DNA from: Desulfobacteraceae bacterium RAAP-1
Lineage (GTDB): Bacteria; Desulfobacterota; Desulfobacteria; Desulfobacterales; Desulfatirhabdiaceae
Reading direction: 5' to 3'
Assembly: GCA_001443525.1 (NCBI GenBank)
Contig: LKPX01000017.1
Location: 1-52,941, forward strand
Length of the DNA stretch: 52,941 nucleotides
Part shown: positions 1 through 8,727 of the stretch, in pieces
How the letters are laid out: each line of letters opens with the position of its first letter
How positions within the stretch are numbered: position 1 is the first letter of the stretch
Notes under the pieces: model-generated
What the model was told of the DNA's origin: nothing
Database searches by the model: none
The model's input: the letters and a program-made list of their open reading frames with translations, nothing else
Position numbers and translations under genes: made by a program

Positions 1-90
1 TGAATGTACAGTCTCATCGCTGCTCGCTTGCTTTCGCGGTCTCAGTCCGAATGCTTGCTGGAATATCATTTTGAAAGCAAAATGGAATTA

Positions 91-1080
91 CTATTTCAGG
101 GTAATACCGTAATCGCTGGCTGTTTGAGCCAGATGGTCGACAAAGACATCGGCAAAACCGTCTTCTTCCCCCATCCCCTGCATGATTGTGGTCACCAGGA
201 AACCGTTTTTGATAAGGATGGATTTCATACTGTCGGGTTTGTCTCCGGCCATATCGTTATGGGCATGATCGCCTGCCACATCCATAAGGGGTTTCAGCAG
301 TACCTTGGTGATGTTGTCTTTTTTCATCTGCCTGATGATATTCTCAAGATTCGGGAATCCTTCAACGGTGGCGATATAGGTCTTTGTCTCAGGGTATAAG
401 GTATTCATCACATCAACAAGCTGGAGGTAGGCGCCGCTGGACGGAAAGTATTCGTTTCCATGCCCCATGTACAACAGGGCGGCTCCTGCTTCCTTTGCCC
501 TTTGAACGTCACCGGCCAGTGCCTTGGCCACTTCGTCAATATCGTCCACATAAGGGTGTTTGTGTCCCATGGTGCCCAGGGCCGGACGGCTGATGACAAG
601 TTTGAGGAAAGGCTGATTTTTTTCCTGAATGGTATGGATTGAGTCAAGCCCATTAATATAGGAAACAAGATCCAGATATTCCTCGCCCAAAGTGATATGT
701 CCCGGCTGCACCAGGATGGTGGAAACCCCCTCATCCTGAAGATCAGCAACAGTTGCCATCGGCCCCTTGACGAAAAATATATCCTGAGGAACGGATGGGT
801 TTGCTTTTTTAAATGCCTCATCGTGCTGTCGTTTATGCCATATCTTCCGAATCATATTCGAGGTAAAAGCAATCTTGACCTCGGTTCCGGGAAATCTTTT
901 CTGCATCCGTTCACGAATATGAAGAATACCGGGAAGCGCGCTGGGAAAGGTTGTACCAAATGTGGCAAGTACAATGGCACTGGTGTCTTTGGTTTTTTCC
1001 CCTTCTTGGGCGAAAACAGTTGAAACCGACAGGATACAACAAAAAATGGTGAGAAGTGTACATCTGATGACATGCTTCAT
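91..1080 (-). CDS. cbiK: Exported CbiK-type sirohydrochlorin cobaltochelatase
   Basis: A 329-residue protein of the CbiK family, which inserts Co2+ into sirohydrochlorin in the anaerobic B12 pathway. Residues 1-25 form a signal peptide ending VFAQ, so the protein is probably periplasmic, as known for the CbiK-P form of Desulfovibrio. Residues expected at the metal site are visible: His207 in GHGNE and His272/His274 in GDHAHND. The ATG at 1080 is preceded by AAGGAGA; an upstream ATG at 1110 lies inside the attenuator and would spoil the signal peptide. A cobalamin riboswitch and intrinsic terminator sit directly upstream on the same strand, so expression should fall when B12 is plentiful. Related chelatases can use iron, so the metal is inferred from the riboswitch. 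Confidence 0.9.
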   Translation of the reverse strand: MKHVIRCTLLTIFCCILSVSTVFAQEGEKTKDTSAIVLATFGTTFPSALPGILHIRERMQKRFPGTEVKIAFTSNMIRKIWHKRQHDEAFKKANPSVPQDIFFVKGPMATVADLQDEGVSTILVQPGHITLGEEYLDLVSYINGLDSIHTIQEKNQPFLKLVISRPALGTMGHKHPYVDDIDEVAKALAGDVQRAKEAGAALLYMGHGNEYFPSSGAYLQLVDVMNTLYPETKTYIATVEGFPNLENIIRQMKKDNITKVLLKPLMDVAGDHAHNDMAGDKPDSMKSILIKNGFLVTTIMQGMGEEDGFADVFVDHLAQTASDYGITLK

Positions 1081-1108
1081 AGATCGTTCTCCTTGCTTCG
1101 GCCCGGAC

Positions 1109-1144
1109 AAAAAAAAGCCCGGACAATATTAAAATTGATCCGGG
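1109..1144 (-). terminator. Attenuator hairpin between riboswitch and cbiK
   Basis: On the minus strand CCCGGAT (1144-1138) pairs with a TCCGGG arm (1123-1118) and is followed by eight T (1116-1109). This is a standard intrinsic terminator between the cobalamin riboswitch and the cbiK start, so control is probably by transcription termination. A further copy of the GTCCGGGC arm lies just after the T run at 1108-1101 and is unexplained. Confidence 0.75.
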
Positions 1145-1205
1145 ATGTCCCAAACTATCCGAAAATCGCTATCATATTATCTGTCCACGATATTATGATA
1201 TTACC

Positions 1206-1345
1206 ACTCAGGCAGGTCTTCTGACTTCCGGATCATTCTCACTTCGCGCCTTCCCATCTTGATCGACAGTGGCATGTGCGAAGCTCGTCATCGGTTACAG
1301 CGGCGGGCCCGTCTTCGAATCACACGAAGTTCCCTATTCAACTTG
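1206..1345 (-). ncRNA. Cobalamin (AdoCbl) riboswitch
   Basis: Read on the minus strand, the block carries the landmarks of the cobalamin riboswitch in order: AATAGGGAA near 1340, a GTG-ATTCGAAGACGGGCCCGCC-like segment, the B12-box core CCGCTGTAACCGATGACG near 1300-1283, GCCACTG near 1275-1269, GGGAAGG near 1257-1251, and the closing GAAGTCAGAAGACCTGCC ending at 1211. It lies 126 bp upstream of cbiK, with a T-tract hairpin between. Known riboswitches of this class bind adenosyl- or other cobalamins and switch off cobalamin synthesis or uptake genes; which cobalamin is bound here cannot be told by eye. Confidence 0.93.
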
Positions 1346-1402
1346 AAAAATATCGTTCAGGATATTCTGCAAGTACCTGAGTTACTAAATCTATATTTTG
1401 TT

Positions 1403-1431
1403 CATCTACCGTTTCATGGAAGCTTTGTCAA
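1403..1431 (-). promoter_or_regulatory. Candidate sigma-70 promoter for the riboswitch-cbiK transcript
   Basis: On the minus strand a perfect TTGACA (1431-1426) is followed after 17 bases by TAGATG (1408-1403). The -35 box overlaps the stop codon of the upstream Sua5-family gene. The -10 match is weak, so this is a candidate only; its position just ahead of the riboswitch fits. Confidence 0.35.
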
Positions 1432-2090
1432 GAAACCTCCATGACCAGGCCACCAGAAATTGCGGCAATGCGAACGCGGGAAACAGCGCCTTCCCGAAGC
1501 AAGACCGGCGGGGTGCGGGTCACATCCAGAACGCTGGAGCCTGTCCCGCCTTCCAGAAGTCCGGCATCCAGTACCATATCCACCGCATCCGCCACGGCAG
1601 ACTCGAGATGATCAATACATGAACACCCGCCGTGGCTGTAAATATTGGCGCTGGTCGCCGTGATGGGTCTTCCGACAGCCGCCACCAGAAGGCGGGAAAC
1701 CGGATGCGCAGGAAGCCTGACACCGATTTTACCGGTTCCGGCGGTCAGCTCCGGAAGAACGCTGCTGTGAGCGTGAAAAATGAGGGTCAGACCACCGGGC
1801 CAAAACGCATCCATGAGCCGTTCGGCGACTTCAGGAATATGAGATACAACATTTCTGAGGTTCAAGCGATCCGGGATCAGAATCAAAAGCGGCTTTGCTG
1901 AAGGCCGTTTTTTGACGCTAAAAACCCGTTCAACGGCCTTTCGGTTTCCGGCATCCGCAGCCAGACCATATAAACCGGTCGTGGGAAATACCACAACCCC
2001 GCCGCGATGGATGATCCGGGCGGCTTCCAGAATAATTTCGGAATCAGGCTGTTGCGGATTCAGTTTTCTGATATTACTTTCGCGATGCAA
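1428..2090 (-). CDS. Sua5/YciO/YrdC family (threonylcarbamoyl-AMP synthase-like) protein
   Basis: The protein shows the YrdC fold: [17 protein letters not shown] near the N terminus, [13 protein letters not shown], and RLPAHP...TATSANI further on. Family members make threonylcarbamoyl-AMP from threonine, bicarbonate and ATP for the t6A37 modification of tRNA; YciO-type relatives are less certain. I place the start at TTG 2090, which overlaps the end of purDE by 17 bp and gives the normal N-terminal length; an ATG at 2156 would add 22 residues that merely shadow the purE end. It is the last gene of a purDE-sua5 unit, followed directly by the promoter region of cbiK. Confidence 0.8.
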   Translation of the reverse strand: MHRESNIRKLNPQQPDSEIILEAARIIHRGGVVVFPTTGLYGLAADAGNRKAVERVFSVKKRPSAKPLLILIPDRLNLRNVVSHIPEVAERLMDAFWPGGLTLIFHAHSSVLPELTAGTGKIGVRLPAHPVSRLLVAAVGRPITATSANIYSHGGCSCIDHLESAVADAVDMVLDAGLLEGGTGSSVLDVTRTPPVLLREGAVSRVRIAAISGGLVMEVS

Positions 2091-3846
2091 TTTTTCTGGC
2101 TTTCTGCTCGACCTGAAGCGCCGTCTCAGCTTTATAGGCTTCCAGCAGCCTGGCAAGATGCGGATCTGAAAGCGCCAGCATCTGAACCGCCAGAATTCCG
2201 GCGTTCTTCGCTCCGGGTTTGCCGATTGATACCGTTGCTACCGGAATGCCGGGCGGCATCTGAACGGTGGACAGCAGGGAATCCATCCCCAGAAGGCAGG
2301 AAGAGTCAATCGGAACGCCGATGACCGGCAGTGTGGTATGCGCCGCCATAACCCCCGCCAGGTGCGCCGCATGACCGGCGCCGGCGATGATCACCTTCAT
2401 CCCGCGTTTTACTGCAGACCCGGCAAACTCCGCGGCTCTGGCCGGACTGCGATGTGCGGAAGCAATGGTCATTTCATAGGGAACACCGAATTTTTTCAGG
2501 ACGATCACGGCTTCTTCCATAACCGCGGCATCGGAATCGCTTCCCATGACAATGCCCACCTGCGGCGTGGTTTCAAGCCTTCGAACAGCCTTCTGTCCGA
2601 TGTCCCTGCGATAATGCACCCCTTCCCAAGAAATTCTGGAAACCGCCTGATACGCAGTTGCAATCGCATCTCTGATAGAGTCTCCAATCGCGGTAACGCT
2701 CAGCACCCTGCCGCCATTGGTAACCACAGCGCCATCCTTTCTGGAAGTGCCGGCGTGAAATACAATGACGTTTTTCAGTTTCCGGACATCTTCGAGGCCG
2801 GAAATAGGCAGCCCTTTGGGATAAGAACCTGGATAGCCTTTAGATGCCATCACCACGCAAACGGAAGCCCTGTCGTCGATTTCGAGTTTACAAGTATCCA
2901 GCCTGCCACAAATAACGGCTTCCATGATCTCGGTAATATCGTTTTTAAGCCGCATCAGAAGGGGCTGGGCTTCGGGATCTCCAAAACGGGCATTAAATTC
3001 CAGAACTTTTATCTGATCGTTTTGAATCATCAACCCAGCATATAAAACGCCTTTATAGGGACGACCCTCGGCAGCCATACCATTGACCGCCGGTATCATG
3101 ACTTCGGACATGATTTTCCGGTGCAGATAATCGTCCACCACCGGCGCCGGAGAATATGCCCCCATACCGCCGGTATTGGGGCCTTCGTCATTATCGGACA
3201 CCGCTTTGTGATCCTGGGATGATGGCAGCGCCAAAACGGTTTTCCCGTCGGTAAACGCCAGAAAGGAGGCTTCTTCGCCAGTCAGAAATTCCTCAACAAT
3301 CACTTTTTTCCCGGCCTCACCATAAGCCATATCCACCATGACAAGCTTTAAGGCGGCCAGCGCTTCATCCACCGTCTTGCAGATCAAAACGCCTTTTCCG
3401 GCAGCCAGTCCATCCGCTTTAACCACGACCGGCATGACGGATTTCCGGACATACGCCTCGGCTTTTTCATATTTGACAAATGTTTTGCTTTCAGCCGTCG
3501 GAATGCCGTACTGATTCATCAGGGTTTTGGCAAAACTCTTGCTGGATTCGATTTCAGCCGCCTTGCGGGTAGCGCCAAAAACCTTGAGGCCTTTTTTCTG
3601 AAAAATATCCACAATGCCCAGAGACAGCGGGCCTTCCGGGCCCACCACTGTTAAATCGATTGCCTCTTTTTTAACGAGCTGCACCAGTTTTTCAATATCT
3701 TCAGCGTCGATCGGCACACAGGTCGCCAGATCCGCAATGCCGGCGTTCCCGGGCGCACAGAATATCTTTTTGACCCGCGGACTTTGCGCGATTTTCCAGA
3801 TCAGGGCATGTTCCCTGCCCCCTCCCCCAATAACCAGAACATTCAT
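2074..3846 (-). CDS. purDE: PurD-PurE fusion: GAR synthetase / N5-CAIR mutase
   Basis: A 590-residue bifunctional purine enzyme. Residues 1 to about 425 are phosphoribosylamine-glycine ligase (ATP-grasp; [15 protein letters not shown] at the N terminus, [31 protein letters not shown]). From about residue 428 a complete class I PurE follows ([37 protein letters not shown]), which moves the carboxyl of N5-CAIR to C4. The linker is only a few residues and the reading frame is unbroken. The two enzymes act at non-adjacent pathway steps. ATG 3846 has GAAGGAGGAG ahead of it. A small palindrome ACAGG-TATATT-CCTGT at 3897-3912 lies upstream and could be an operator, but I do not recognise it. Confidence 0.93.
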   Translation of the reverse strand: MNVLVIGGGGREHALIWKIAQSPRVKKIFCAPGNAGIADLATCVPIDAEDIEKLVQLVKKEAIDLTVVGPEGPLSLGIVDIFQKKGLKVFGATRKAAEIESSKSFAKTLMNQYGIPTAESKTFVKYEKAEAYVRKSVMPVVVKADGLAAGKGVLICKTVDEALAALKLVMVDMAYGEAGKKVIVEEFLTGEEASFLAFTDGKTVLALPSSQDHKAVSDNDEGPNTGGMGAYSPAPVVDDYLHRKIMSEVMIPAVNGMAAEGRPYKGVLYAGLMIQNDQIKVLEFNARFGDPEAQPLLMRLKNDITEIMEAVICGRLDTCKLEIDDRASVCVVMASKGYPGSYPKGLPISGLEDVRKLKNVIVFHAGTSRKDGAVVTNGGRVLSVTAIGDSIRDAIATAYQAVSRISWEGVHYRRDIGQKAVRRLETTPQVGIVMGSDSDAAVMEEAVIVLKKFGVPYEMTIASAHRSPARAAEFAGSAVKRGMKVIIAGAGHAAHLAGVMAAHTTLPVIGVPIDSSCLLGMDSLLSTVQMPPGIPVATVSIGKPGAKNAGILAVQMLALSDPHLARLLEAYKAETALQVEQKARKIASRK

Positions 3847-4092
3847 GAATTCTCCTCCTTCAATATATAAGACTCCATTATTTTAAAGAACTTATCACAG
3901 GTATATTCCTGTCTGCAATATTCTTTTACGCGGTTATCCGAAGGACGGTCCGGTCAAACTGGGTGGATTCCATTCATTTAAAACAAATCAGTTTTTTCTT
4001 GAAAACAGGCAAGATGTTCGCTATGGACATTCTCATAAAGCAGACTTTTATCGATTTTGAAATTTTTCACAGGTACAATATAAGGAGATATT

Positions 4093-4296
4093 ATGGCAAA
4101 TCCCGAAGAAATGTGGCAATGTCAAACCGTCAATTGCGGCTATATCTACAACCCGGATAAAGGCGACAAAAAAGGAAAAATTCCCAAAGGAACCCGTTTT
4201 GAAGATTTATCCGAAGACTGGAAGTGCCCAATCTGCGGCGCAACCCGAAAAAGCTTCAAACCTCTGGCCGGTCCCGGATCCGTCAAAGAGGCGTGA
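4093..4296 (+). CDS. Rubredoxin with expanded CX4C motif
   Basis: A 67-residue one-iron electron carrier. The four Fe ligands are Cys10, Cys15, Cys45 and Cys48. The second pair is the usual CPICG, but the first pair is CQTVNCGYIYNP, CX4C instead of CX2C. This spacing is known from a minority class (Rd2 type) of rubredoxins in sulfate reducers. AAGGAGA precedes ATG 4093. Cytoplasmic; likely reductants and partners are rubredoxin-oxygen oxidoreductase, rubrerythrin or superoxide reductase, none of which is in the window. A TTGAAA (3999-4004) with TATGGA 17 bases on is a weak promoter candidate. It stands alone, 113 bp before the next gene. Confidence 0.93.
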   Translation: MANPEEMWQCQTVNCGYIYNPDKGDKKGKIPKGTRFEDLSEDWKCPICGATRKSFKPLAGPGSVKEA

Positions 4297-4409
4297 TATT
4301 TTTTCGGCCTTTATTTTGTATCCGGAAAATGCCTGCTGATAGAATCATCTGATGGAGACAGACGCGTGGACTCCATCGCAGACGACTCCGATAGCACAAG
4401 GAAAACACC

Positions 4410-5111
4410 ATGCTGCACCGCACGATATTTCACTCGGAAGCATCAAAGATTCCCCAGAAAGTAGATAGATTGCTGGTGCTGCCGTTTATGAAATCACTTG
4501 AGATTGCCATTAAAAGCATTCGGGTGCGTTTTTTCAGATCCCTGATCACCACCATCAGCCTGGTGCTGGCCGTATCATTTCTCAGTTTTACCAACGTCAG
4601 TTCGGACATTGCCAACGGACTTCTGGCGACCGGTGAAAGAACGATCCGCCAGTCTCTGATTCGTTCAGGATACGATCTGAGACCGGAAGACACATCGGTA
4701 GGCAGCAGCCCCAAACAGCGGTGGATTATCATTTTGTCGCTTCTGGTCTGCGTCGTCGGTATCGTGAACGCTCAGCTTATGGCCGTCACGGAACGCTTCC
4801 GGGAAATCGGCACTATGAAATGCCTGGGAGCGCTCAACCGTTTCATCCTGAGGCTGTTTCTTCTTGAAGCCGGAATTCAGGGACTGATTGGTTCCACAGC
4901 AGGCGCTGTCGCAGGGGGAATATTTGCTGTACTGAATTTTGTCATCCGCTTTGGAACCCTGGCGTTAACCACCCCGAAATGGGATCAGATTATGCTGTCC
5001 ATAGGCATCGCCAGCCTTACCGGATGTTTTCTAAGCCTTGTCGGCGTCATATATCCCGCACTGGTCGCCGCCCGAATGCAGCCGGTTGAAGCCATGAGGG
5101 TGGAGCAGTAG
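4410..5111 (+). CDS. Minimal FtsX/MacB-type ABC transporter permease
   Basis: A 233-residue membrane protein (207 if it starts at ATG 4488, MKSLEIAIKS). Four hydrophobic segments are seen in the FtsX arrangement: one near residues 44-66, then three in the C-terminal half (IIILSLLVCVVGIVNAQLM, an AGIQGLIGSTAGAVAGG segment, and SLTGCFLSLVGVIYPALVAA). The end, ARMQPVEAMR, is the classic MacB/LolC signature. The extracytoplasmic loop is only about 45 residues, far smaller than the MacB periplasmic domain. No ATPase gene is adjacent, so its partner is elsewhere or it is an orphan. The next gene starts 53 bp downstream on the same strand. Confidence 0.75.
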   Translation: MLHRTIFHSEASKIPQKVDRLLVLPFMKSLEIAIKSIRVRFFRSLITTISLVLAVSFLSFTNVSSDIANGLLATGERTIRQSLIRSGYDLRPEDTSVGSSPKQRWIIILSLLVCVVGIVNAQLMAVTERFREIGTMKCLGALNRFILRLFLLEAGIQGLIGSTAGAVAGGIFAVLNFVIRFGTLALTTPKWDQIMLSIGIASLTGCFLSLVGVIYPALVAARMQPVEAMRVEQ

Positions 5112-5164
5112 AATGCATGGTCTTGAACCCGTTATCAGCAATCTTTCCAGAAAAGGGAAAAAGC

Positions 5165-6250
5165 ATGAAAGATGATGTTTACAAGAGACTGTCCAAGGTT
5201 CTCGATACGCTTCCAAACGGATTTCCGCCAACTGAAAGCGGCGCTGAAATCAAACTGTTGAAGAAAATTTTCAGACCCGAACAGGCGGAACTTTTCTGTG
5301 ATATGAAGCTGAATTTTGAAACCGCAGCTCAGATCGCAGAAAGGACCGGACGTCCGATAGAAGGTCTGGAGGCGTTTCTGACCGGAATGTCACGGCAGGG
5401 GCAGCTTTTCGTGATCGAGATGGGAGAAACAAAATTCTTCCGAATGTTGCCGTGGGTATTTGGCATCTATGAGTTTCAACTGGGACATATGGATAAGGAA
5501 CTGGCGGAACTGAATGAAGCCTATGCGCCGGTTTATGGAAAATCATTTTTCGCCCATACCCCGCAACTGATGAAAACCCTGGCGGTTGAAACCACGATTC
5601 CGGTGTATCAGGAAGCGCTGCCTTATGAAAAAGTCTCCAGCATCATCGAAACCGGTCAGTCATTCCTGATCAACGAATGTATCTGTAAAAAAGAGAAAGG
5701 ACTCCTGGGAACCCCGTGCGATCGTCCTGTTGAGGTGTGTCTGGCCATTGCTCCCATTCCGGGGCTATTCGACAAGTCTCCGCGAGGAAAATGCATCACC
5801 AGAGAAGAAGCCTATGCGCTTCTGGACAAAGCTGAAGAAGATGCGCTGGTGCACCTGACCAGCAACGTCCAGGCAGGCCAGTATTATATCTGTAACTGCT
5901 GCAAATGCTGCTGCGGCGTTCTTGGGGCTATCAACAAGCTGGGGATTCCCGCATCGCTGGTGATCAATTCCCGGTATTACGCTCAAATTGATGCGGATGT
6001 CTGTATCGGCTGCGGGCTTTGCGCCGACGAACGCTGTCAGGTGGGCGCCATTGAATCGACAAGCGATGTTTTCCGGGTCATACCGGAAAGGTGCATCGGC
6101 TGCGGCCTCTGCGTGCGGACTTGTCCGTCGGAGGCCATCCGGATGATATCCAAGGAACCGGAAAAAATCGTACCGCCACCGATCACGGAAAGCGACTGGT
6201 TTGAAGAACGCGGACGTGAACGAGGCGTTGATTTTTCCCGCTACAAATAG
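5165..6250 (+). CDS. Cys-rich protein with C-terminal 2[4Fe-4S] ferredoxin domain
   Basis: A 361-residue cytoplasmic protein. The N-terminal 100 residues look like a winged-helix fold (ETAAQIAERTGRPIEGLEAFLTGM). The middle carries ECICKKE (Cys172, Cys174), Cys185 and Cys192, then a dense cluster CNCCKCCCG (Cys243, 245, 246, 248-250). The C terminus is a bacterial-type ferredoxin: CIGCGLCADERC (280-291, last spacing one residue longer than usual) and CIGCGLCVRTCP (310-321). Such proteins recur in anaerobes with no assigned reaction; the Cys runs suggest an extra metal or cluster site. ATG 5165 follows AAAGGGAAAAAGC; an in-frame ATG at 5117 lacks a better site. An electron-transfer or sensing role is inference. 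Confidence 0.8.
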   Translation: MKDDVYKRLSKVLDTLPNGFPPTESGAEIKLLKKIFRPEQAELFCDMKLNFETAAQIAERTGRPIEGLEAFLTGMSRQGQLFVIEMGETKFFRMLPWVFGIYEFQLGHMDKELAELNEAYAPVYGKSFFAHTPQLMKTLAVETTIPVYQEALPYEKVSSIIETGQSFLINECICKKEKGLLGTPCDRPVEVCLAIAPIPGLFDKSPRGKCITREEAYALLDKAEEDALVHLTSNVQAGQYYICNCCKCCCGVLGAINKLGIPASLVINSRYYAQIDADVCIGCGLCADERCQVGAIESTSDVFRVIPERCIGCGLCVRTCPSEAIRMISKEPEKIVPPPITESDWFEERGRERGVDFSRYK

Positions 6251-6257
6251 CAGCGGA

Positions 6258-6836
6258 TCAGGTCTCTGTTCGCAGAACCCTGCCCTCTCCCGGATATATC
6301 ATCCGCTCTTCCGGCGGTGTGGGCCGAGCCGGCGCCGGCCACATCTCCGGGCGGGGTTCTGAGCCTTCACGGGCGATATCCGTCGGGCGGCTGTCTTTAT
6401 TGAGCGGATGGCTTCGGAGATCCACCTCCGGCACAGGCGCACTGAATTCAATGGCGATATTGTTGGGATCGAATGTGTAAATCGAATGAATAAACCCATG
6501 ATCGATTACCTCAGAAACCCAGAACTTCGAGGCTTCCAGCCGATCTTTCGCTTCCCAGAGATCATCGTCACAGGATACTTCAAAAGACACATGGTCAAAC
6601 ATGAACGGTCCCTTGACCGGAACCCCGTGGTCTTTCAACGCGCCTTTATCCACACCCGGCCATTCAAAAAACGCTATCAGATCATGAGCGGATATCTCAA
6701 AAAAATAATGCCGGTATCCCGGACGCCCCAGGCCCGCCACCAACCGCATTCCCAGCAAATCCCGCCAGAAACGGATGGTGGCATCCATATCGCCTGTTGC
6801 CATTGCCAGATGGTGAATACCGGTATAGCGGATCAT
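6258..6836 (-). CDS. VOC superfamily (glyoxalase/dioxygenase-fold) protein
   Basis: A 192-residue protein with a vicinal-oxygen-chelate fold: GIHHLAMATGDMDATIRFWRD at the start (first metal His), a central FDHVSFEV strand (second His) and IYTFDPNNIAIEFSA towards the end (metal Glu). The last 45 residues are Pro/Arg-rich and lie outside the fold. Substrate unknown; the family includes lactoylglutathione lyases, epimerases and extradiol dioxygenases. It starts 1 bp after the stop of the upstream cupin gene, so the two are almost certainly co-transcribed. It runs convergently to the Cys-rich ferredoxin gene with 7 bp between stops. Confidence 0.85.
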   Translation of the reverse strand: MIRYTGIHHLAMATGDMDATIRFWRDLLGMRLVAGLGRPGYRHYFFEISAHDLIAFFEWPGVDKGALKDHGVPVKGPFMFDHVSFEVSCDDDLWEAKDRLEASKFWVSEVIDHGFIHSIYTFDPNNIAIEFSAPVPEVDLRSHPLNKDSRPTDIAREGSEPRPEMWPAPARPTPPEERMIYPGEGRVLRTET

Positions 6837-6837
6837 G

Positions 6838-7173
6838 TTAATTTCCCCGTATCATGATAAGAAGCATCTTGAACTGAACATCGGCCATCAGAGCGTGGGG
6901 TACTCCAGCCGGCATAATCAGCATCTGTCCTGCTTTCACGGTTTGACTTTTTCCGCCGATGGTGATAACGGCTTCTCCGTCTATCACGTGAACGACCGCA
7001 TCATAGGGCGATGTGTGTTCACTGAGTCCCTGCCCGGCATCAAATGAAAAAAGGGTTATGTTGCCGGTATCTTTTTTTAAAAGAGTCTTGCTGACAACAG
7101 AACCAATGGCGTAGGAAATATTTTTGTTGATATCAAAAGCAACGCCTTTTGTCGTATCGGAATTACTTCTCAT
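6838..7173 (-). CDS. Small cupin-domain protein
   Basis: A 111-residue single-domain cupin. Motif 1 is seen as GQGLSEHTSPYDAVVHVIDGEAVI and motif 2 as KAGQMLIMPAGVPHAL, giving the metal-binding His/Glu set expected for this beta-barrel, although the first motif keeps only part of the consensus. Function is not predictable from sequence. Start ATG 7173 has AGGAGGTCGAC ahead. It is the first gene of a two-gene unit with the VOC protein; a metal-dependent small-molecule reaction shared by the pair is inference. Confidence 0.85.
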   Translation of the reverse strand: MRSNSDTTKGVAFDINKNISYAIGSVVSKTLLKKDTGNITLFSFDAGQGLSEHTSPYDAVVHVIDGEAVITIGGKSQTVKAGQMLIMPAGVPHALMADVQFKMLLIMIRGN

Positions 7174-7272
7174 GTCGACCTCCTGAAAAATCCAGCGAAC
7201 AGCTTCGCAAAAAGTTCTTCAAACCGTTTATATTCGATGTTCACCACTATAATCAAATTAAGGAGAAACTCT

Positions 7273-7548
7273 ATGGAACTCAGCAAATCAATTCAACTCT
7301 GGTATGTCAATGCAGCATCCTTTATTCTGTTTGCAATTCTGGCCTTGACCGGCATCATCAACTGGCTGTTTATCCCCCGCGGTTCCGATATTATGAATAA
7401 AGGCGGTTTTCTGCTGTCACTCAGACATTTTTTCCGCGATGTGCATGAGTGGACAGCCTTTCTGTTCATTATTGTGGTAATCGTTCACCTTGTGCTGCAC
7501 TGGGCATACATCAAGACCAATCTGAAAAAATATGGGATTCTGAAGTAA
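7273..7548 (+). CDS. DUF4405-type small membrane protein
   Basis: A 91-residue protein with two hydrophobic segments (about residues 10-31 and 60-82) and His residues flanking and inside the second (SLRHFFRDVHEWTAF, VIVHLVLHWAY), the pattern of DUF4405 and cytochrome-b-like membrane domains. Heme binding is plausible but unproved. AAGGAG stands 8 bases before ATG 7273. It is divergent from the cupin gene and convergent with cydB, whose terminator lies in the gap. Confidence 0.75.
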   Translation: MELSKSIQLWYVNAASFILFAILALTGIINWLFIPRGSDIMNKGGFLLSLRHFFRDVHEWTAFLFIIVVIVHLVLHWAYIKTNLKKYGILK

Positions 7549-7558
7549 CCTGCGCCGT

Positions 7559-7616
7559 ATAAAAACGTCCTGAGGCTCGTGTAAACGGTTTGAACCGCAC
7601 GGCGCGCGCCTCAGGA
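7559..7616 (-). terminator. Intrinsic terminator after cydB
   Basis: On the minus strand TCCTGAGGC (7616-7608) pairs perfectly with GCCTCAGGA (7576-7568), with a smaller inner hairpin (CGGTTCAAACCG), followed by CGTTTTTATA. It lies 37 bp past the cydB stop and faces the end of the DUF4405 gene. Confidence 0.8.
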
Positions 7617-7652
7617 GCAAAAAAATCCGCATCATCTTCCGCAGATGTATTG

Positions 7653-8681
7653 TCAATACGCTTCCTCATAGTCCAGATCTTCAGATGTTGTTTTGGATTT
7701 GAACAAATGATAGCTCCATGCCTGATATATCAGCACAATCGGAATGAACACCGCAACAACCCCCAGCATGATGGTCAAGGTCAGAGGACTGGAGGATGCA
7801 TTAAACGCCGACAGGCTGAACGACGGGTTGATGCTGGATGGGAACAGGTTCGGAAACAGGCCGATGACGCCGAAAAAAGTGGCGCCGACAATGGTGATCG
7901 CAGATGCTATCCATGCCTTGCCGTAGTTGCCCTGCCCGAGAAACAGACGAACGCCCAGAAGCGCAGCAACTGTGAGCACAATGACCAGAAAAAATACGGG
8001 ATGTGCCATGTAATTGTCATAAAGCCGGGTGGCAAATTTGCTATAGACTAAAAACGCAACGGCGATTCCGACGGTTACCGGCCACAACCGGTGTGATGTC
8101 CGAATCGCACGTTGCTGAAGATCGCCTTCGGTTTTGACACTCAGCCAGAGCGCCCCGTGTTGAACGAAAAGCAGCAGAAATAATACACCGCCGCACAATC
8201 CATAAGGATTCAGCAGTGTCAAAAGGTTTCCCTGATAGATGCCGTTCTGATCGATGGGGATTCCTTCAAAAATATTGGCAAACGCCACGCCGAACAGCAG
8301 CGCCGGCACTGCGCTGCCCGCAAAGCTGCACGCGTCCCAGACCTTGCGCCATGCGGCGCTTTCCACCTTGCCGCGAAATTCAAAAGATACGCCACGCAAA
8401 ATCAGCGCAAAGAGGATCAGCATCAGCGCGGAATACAAAGATGAAAACATGACGGCATATACTTTGGGAAATGCGGCGAATGTCACACCTCCGGCGGTAA
8501 TCAGCCACACCTCATTGCCATCCCAGACCGGACCGATCGCATTGATCATAATGCGCTTGTCGTCATCGTTTTTTCCCAAAAACGGCAACAGCGTCCCTAC
8601 TCCGAAATCAAATCCGTCCGTCATAAAAAATATCGCCCATAACAGGCCCCAGAGAAAAAACCAGGTGGTTTGCAGTGTCAT
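7653..8681 (-). CDS. cydB: Cytochrome bd oxidase subunit II
   Basis: A 342-residue, eight-to-nine-helix membrane protein. The family signature FFMTDGFDFGVGTLLPFLG lies near residue 20, and GPVWDGNEVWLITAGG near residue 50. With CydA it forms the quinol oxidase that reduces O2 to water at high affinity; in strict anaerobes it serves oxygen protection. It begins 46 bp after the cydA stop with AGGAGA ahead of ATG 8681, and ends at a strong terminator. I see no cydX-like small gene in the 36 bp before that hairpin. Confidence 0.95.
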   Translation of the reverse strand: MTLQTTWFFLWGLLWAIFFMTDGFDFGVGTLLPFLGKNDDDKRIMINAIGPVWDGNEVWLITAGGVTFAAFPKVYAVMFSSLYSALMLILFALILRGVSFEFRGKVESAAWRKVWDACSFAGSAVPALLFGVAFANIFEGIPIDQNGIYQGNLLTLLNPYGLCGGVLFLLLFVQHGALWLSVKTEGDLQQRAIRTSHRLWPVTVGIAVAFLVYSKFATRLYDNYMAHPVFFLVIVLTVAALLGVRLFLGQGNYGKAWIASAITIVGATFFGVIGLFPNLFPSSINPSFSLSAFNASSSPLTLTIMLGVVAVFIPIVLIYQAWSYHLFKSKTTSEDLDYEEAY

Positions 8682-8727
8682 GATGATTGTCTCCTATAAG
8701 TGGATGAAAAAGCAATCCGCATAAAAA

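Noticed and set aside
1428-2156. Longer start (ATG 2156) for the Sua5-family gene
   Set aside because: The extra 22 residues are Arg/Lys-rich and lie wholly within the end of purE; the TTG at 2090 gives the usual N terminus. Not fully excluded.
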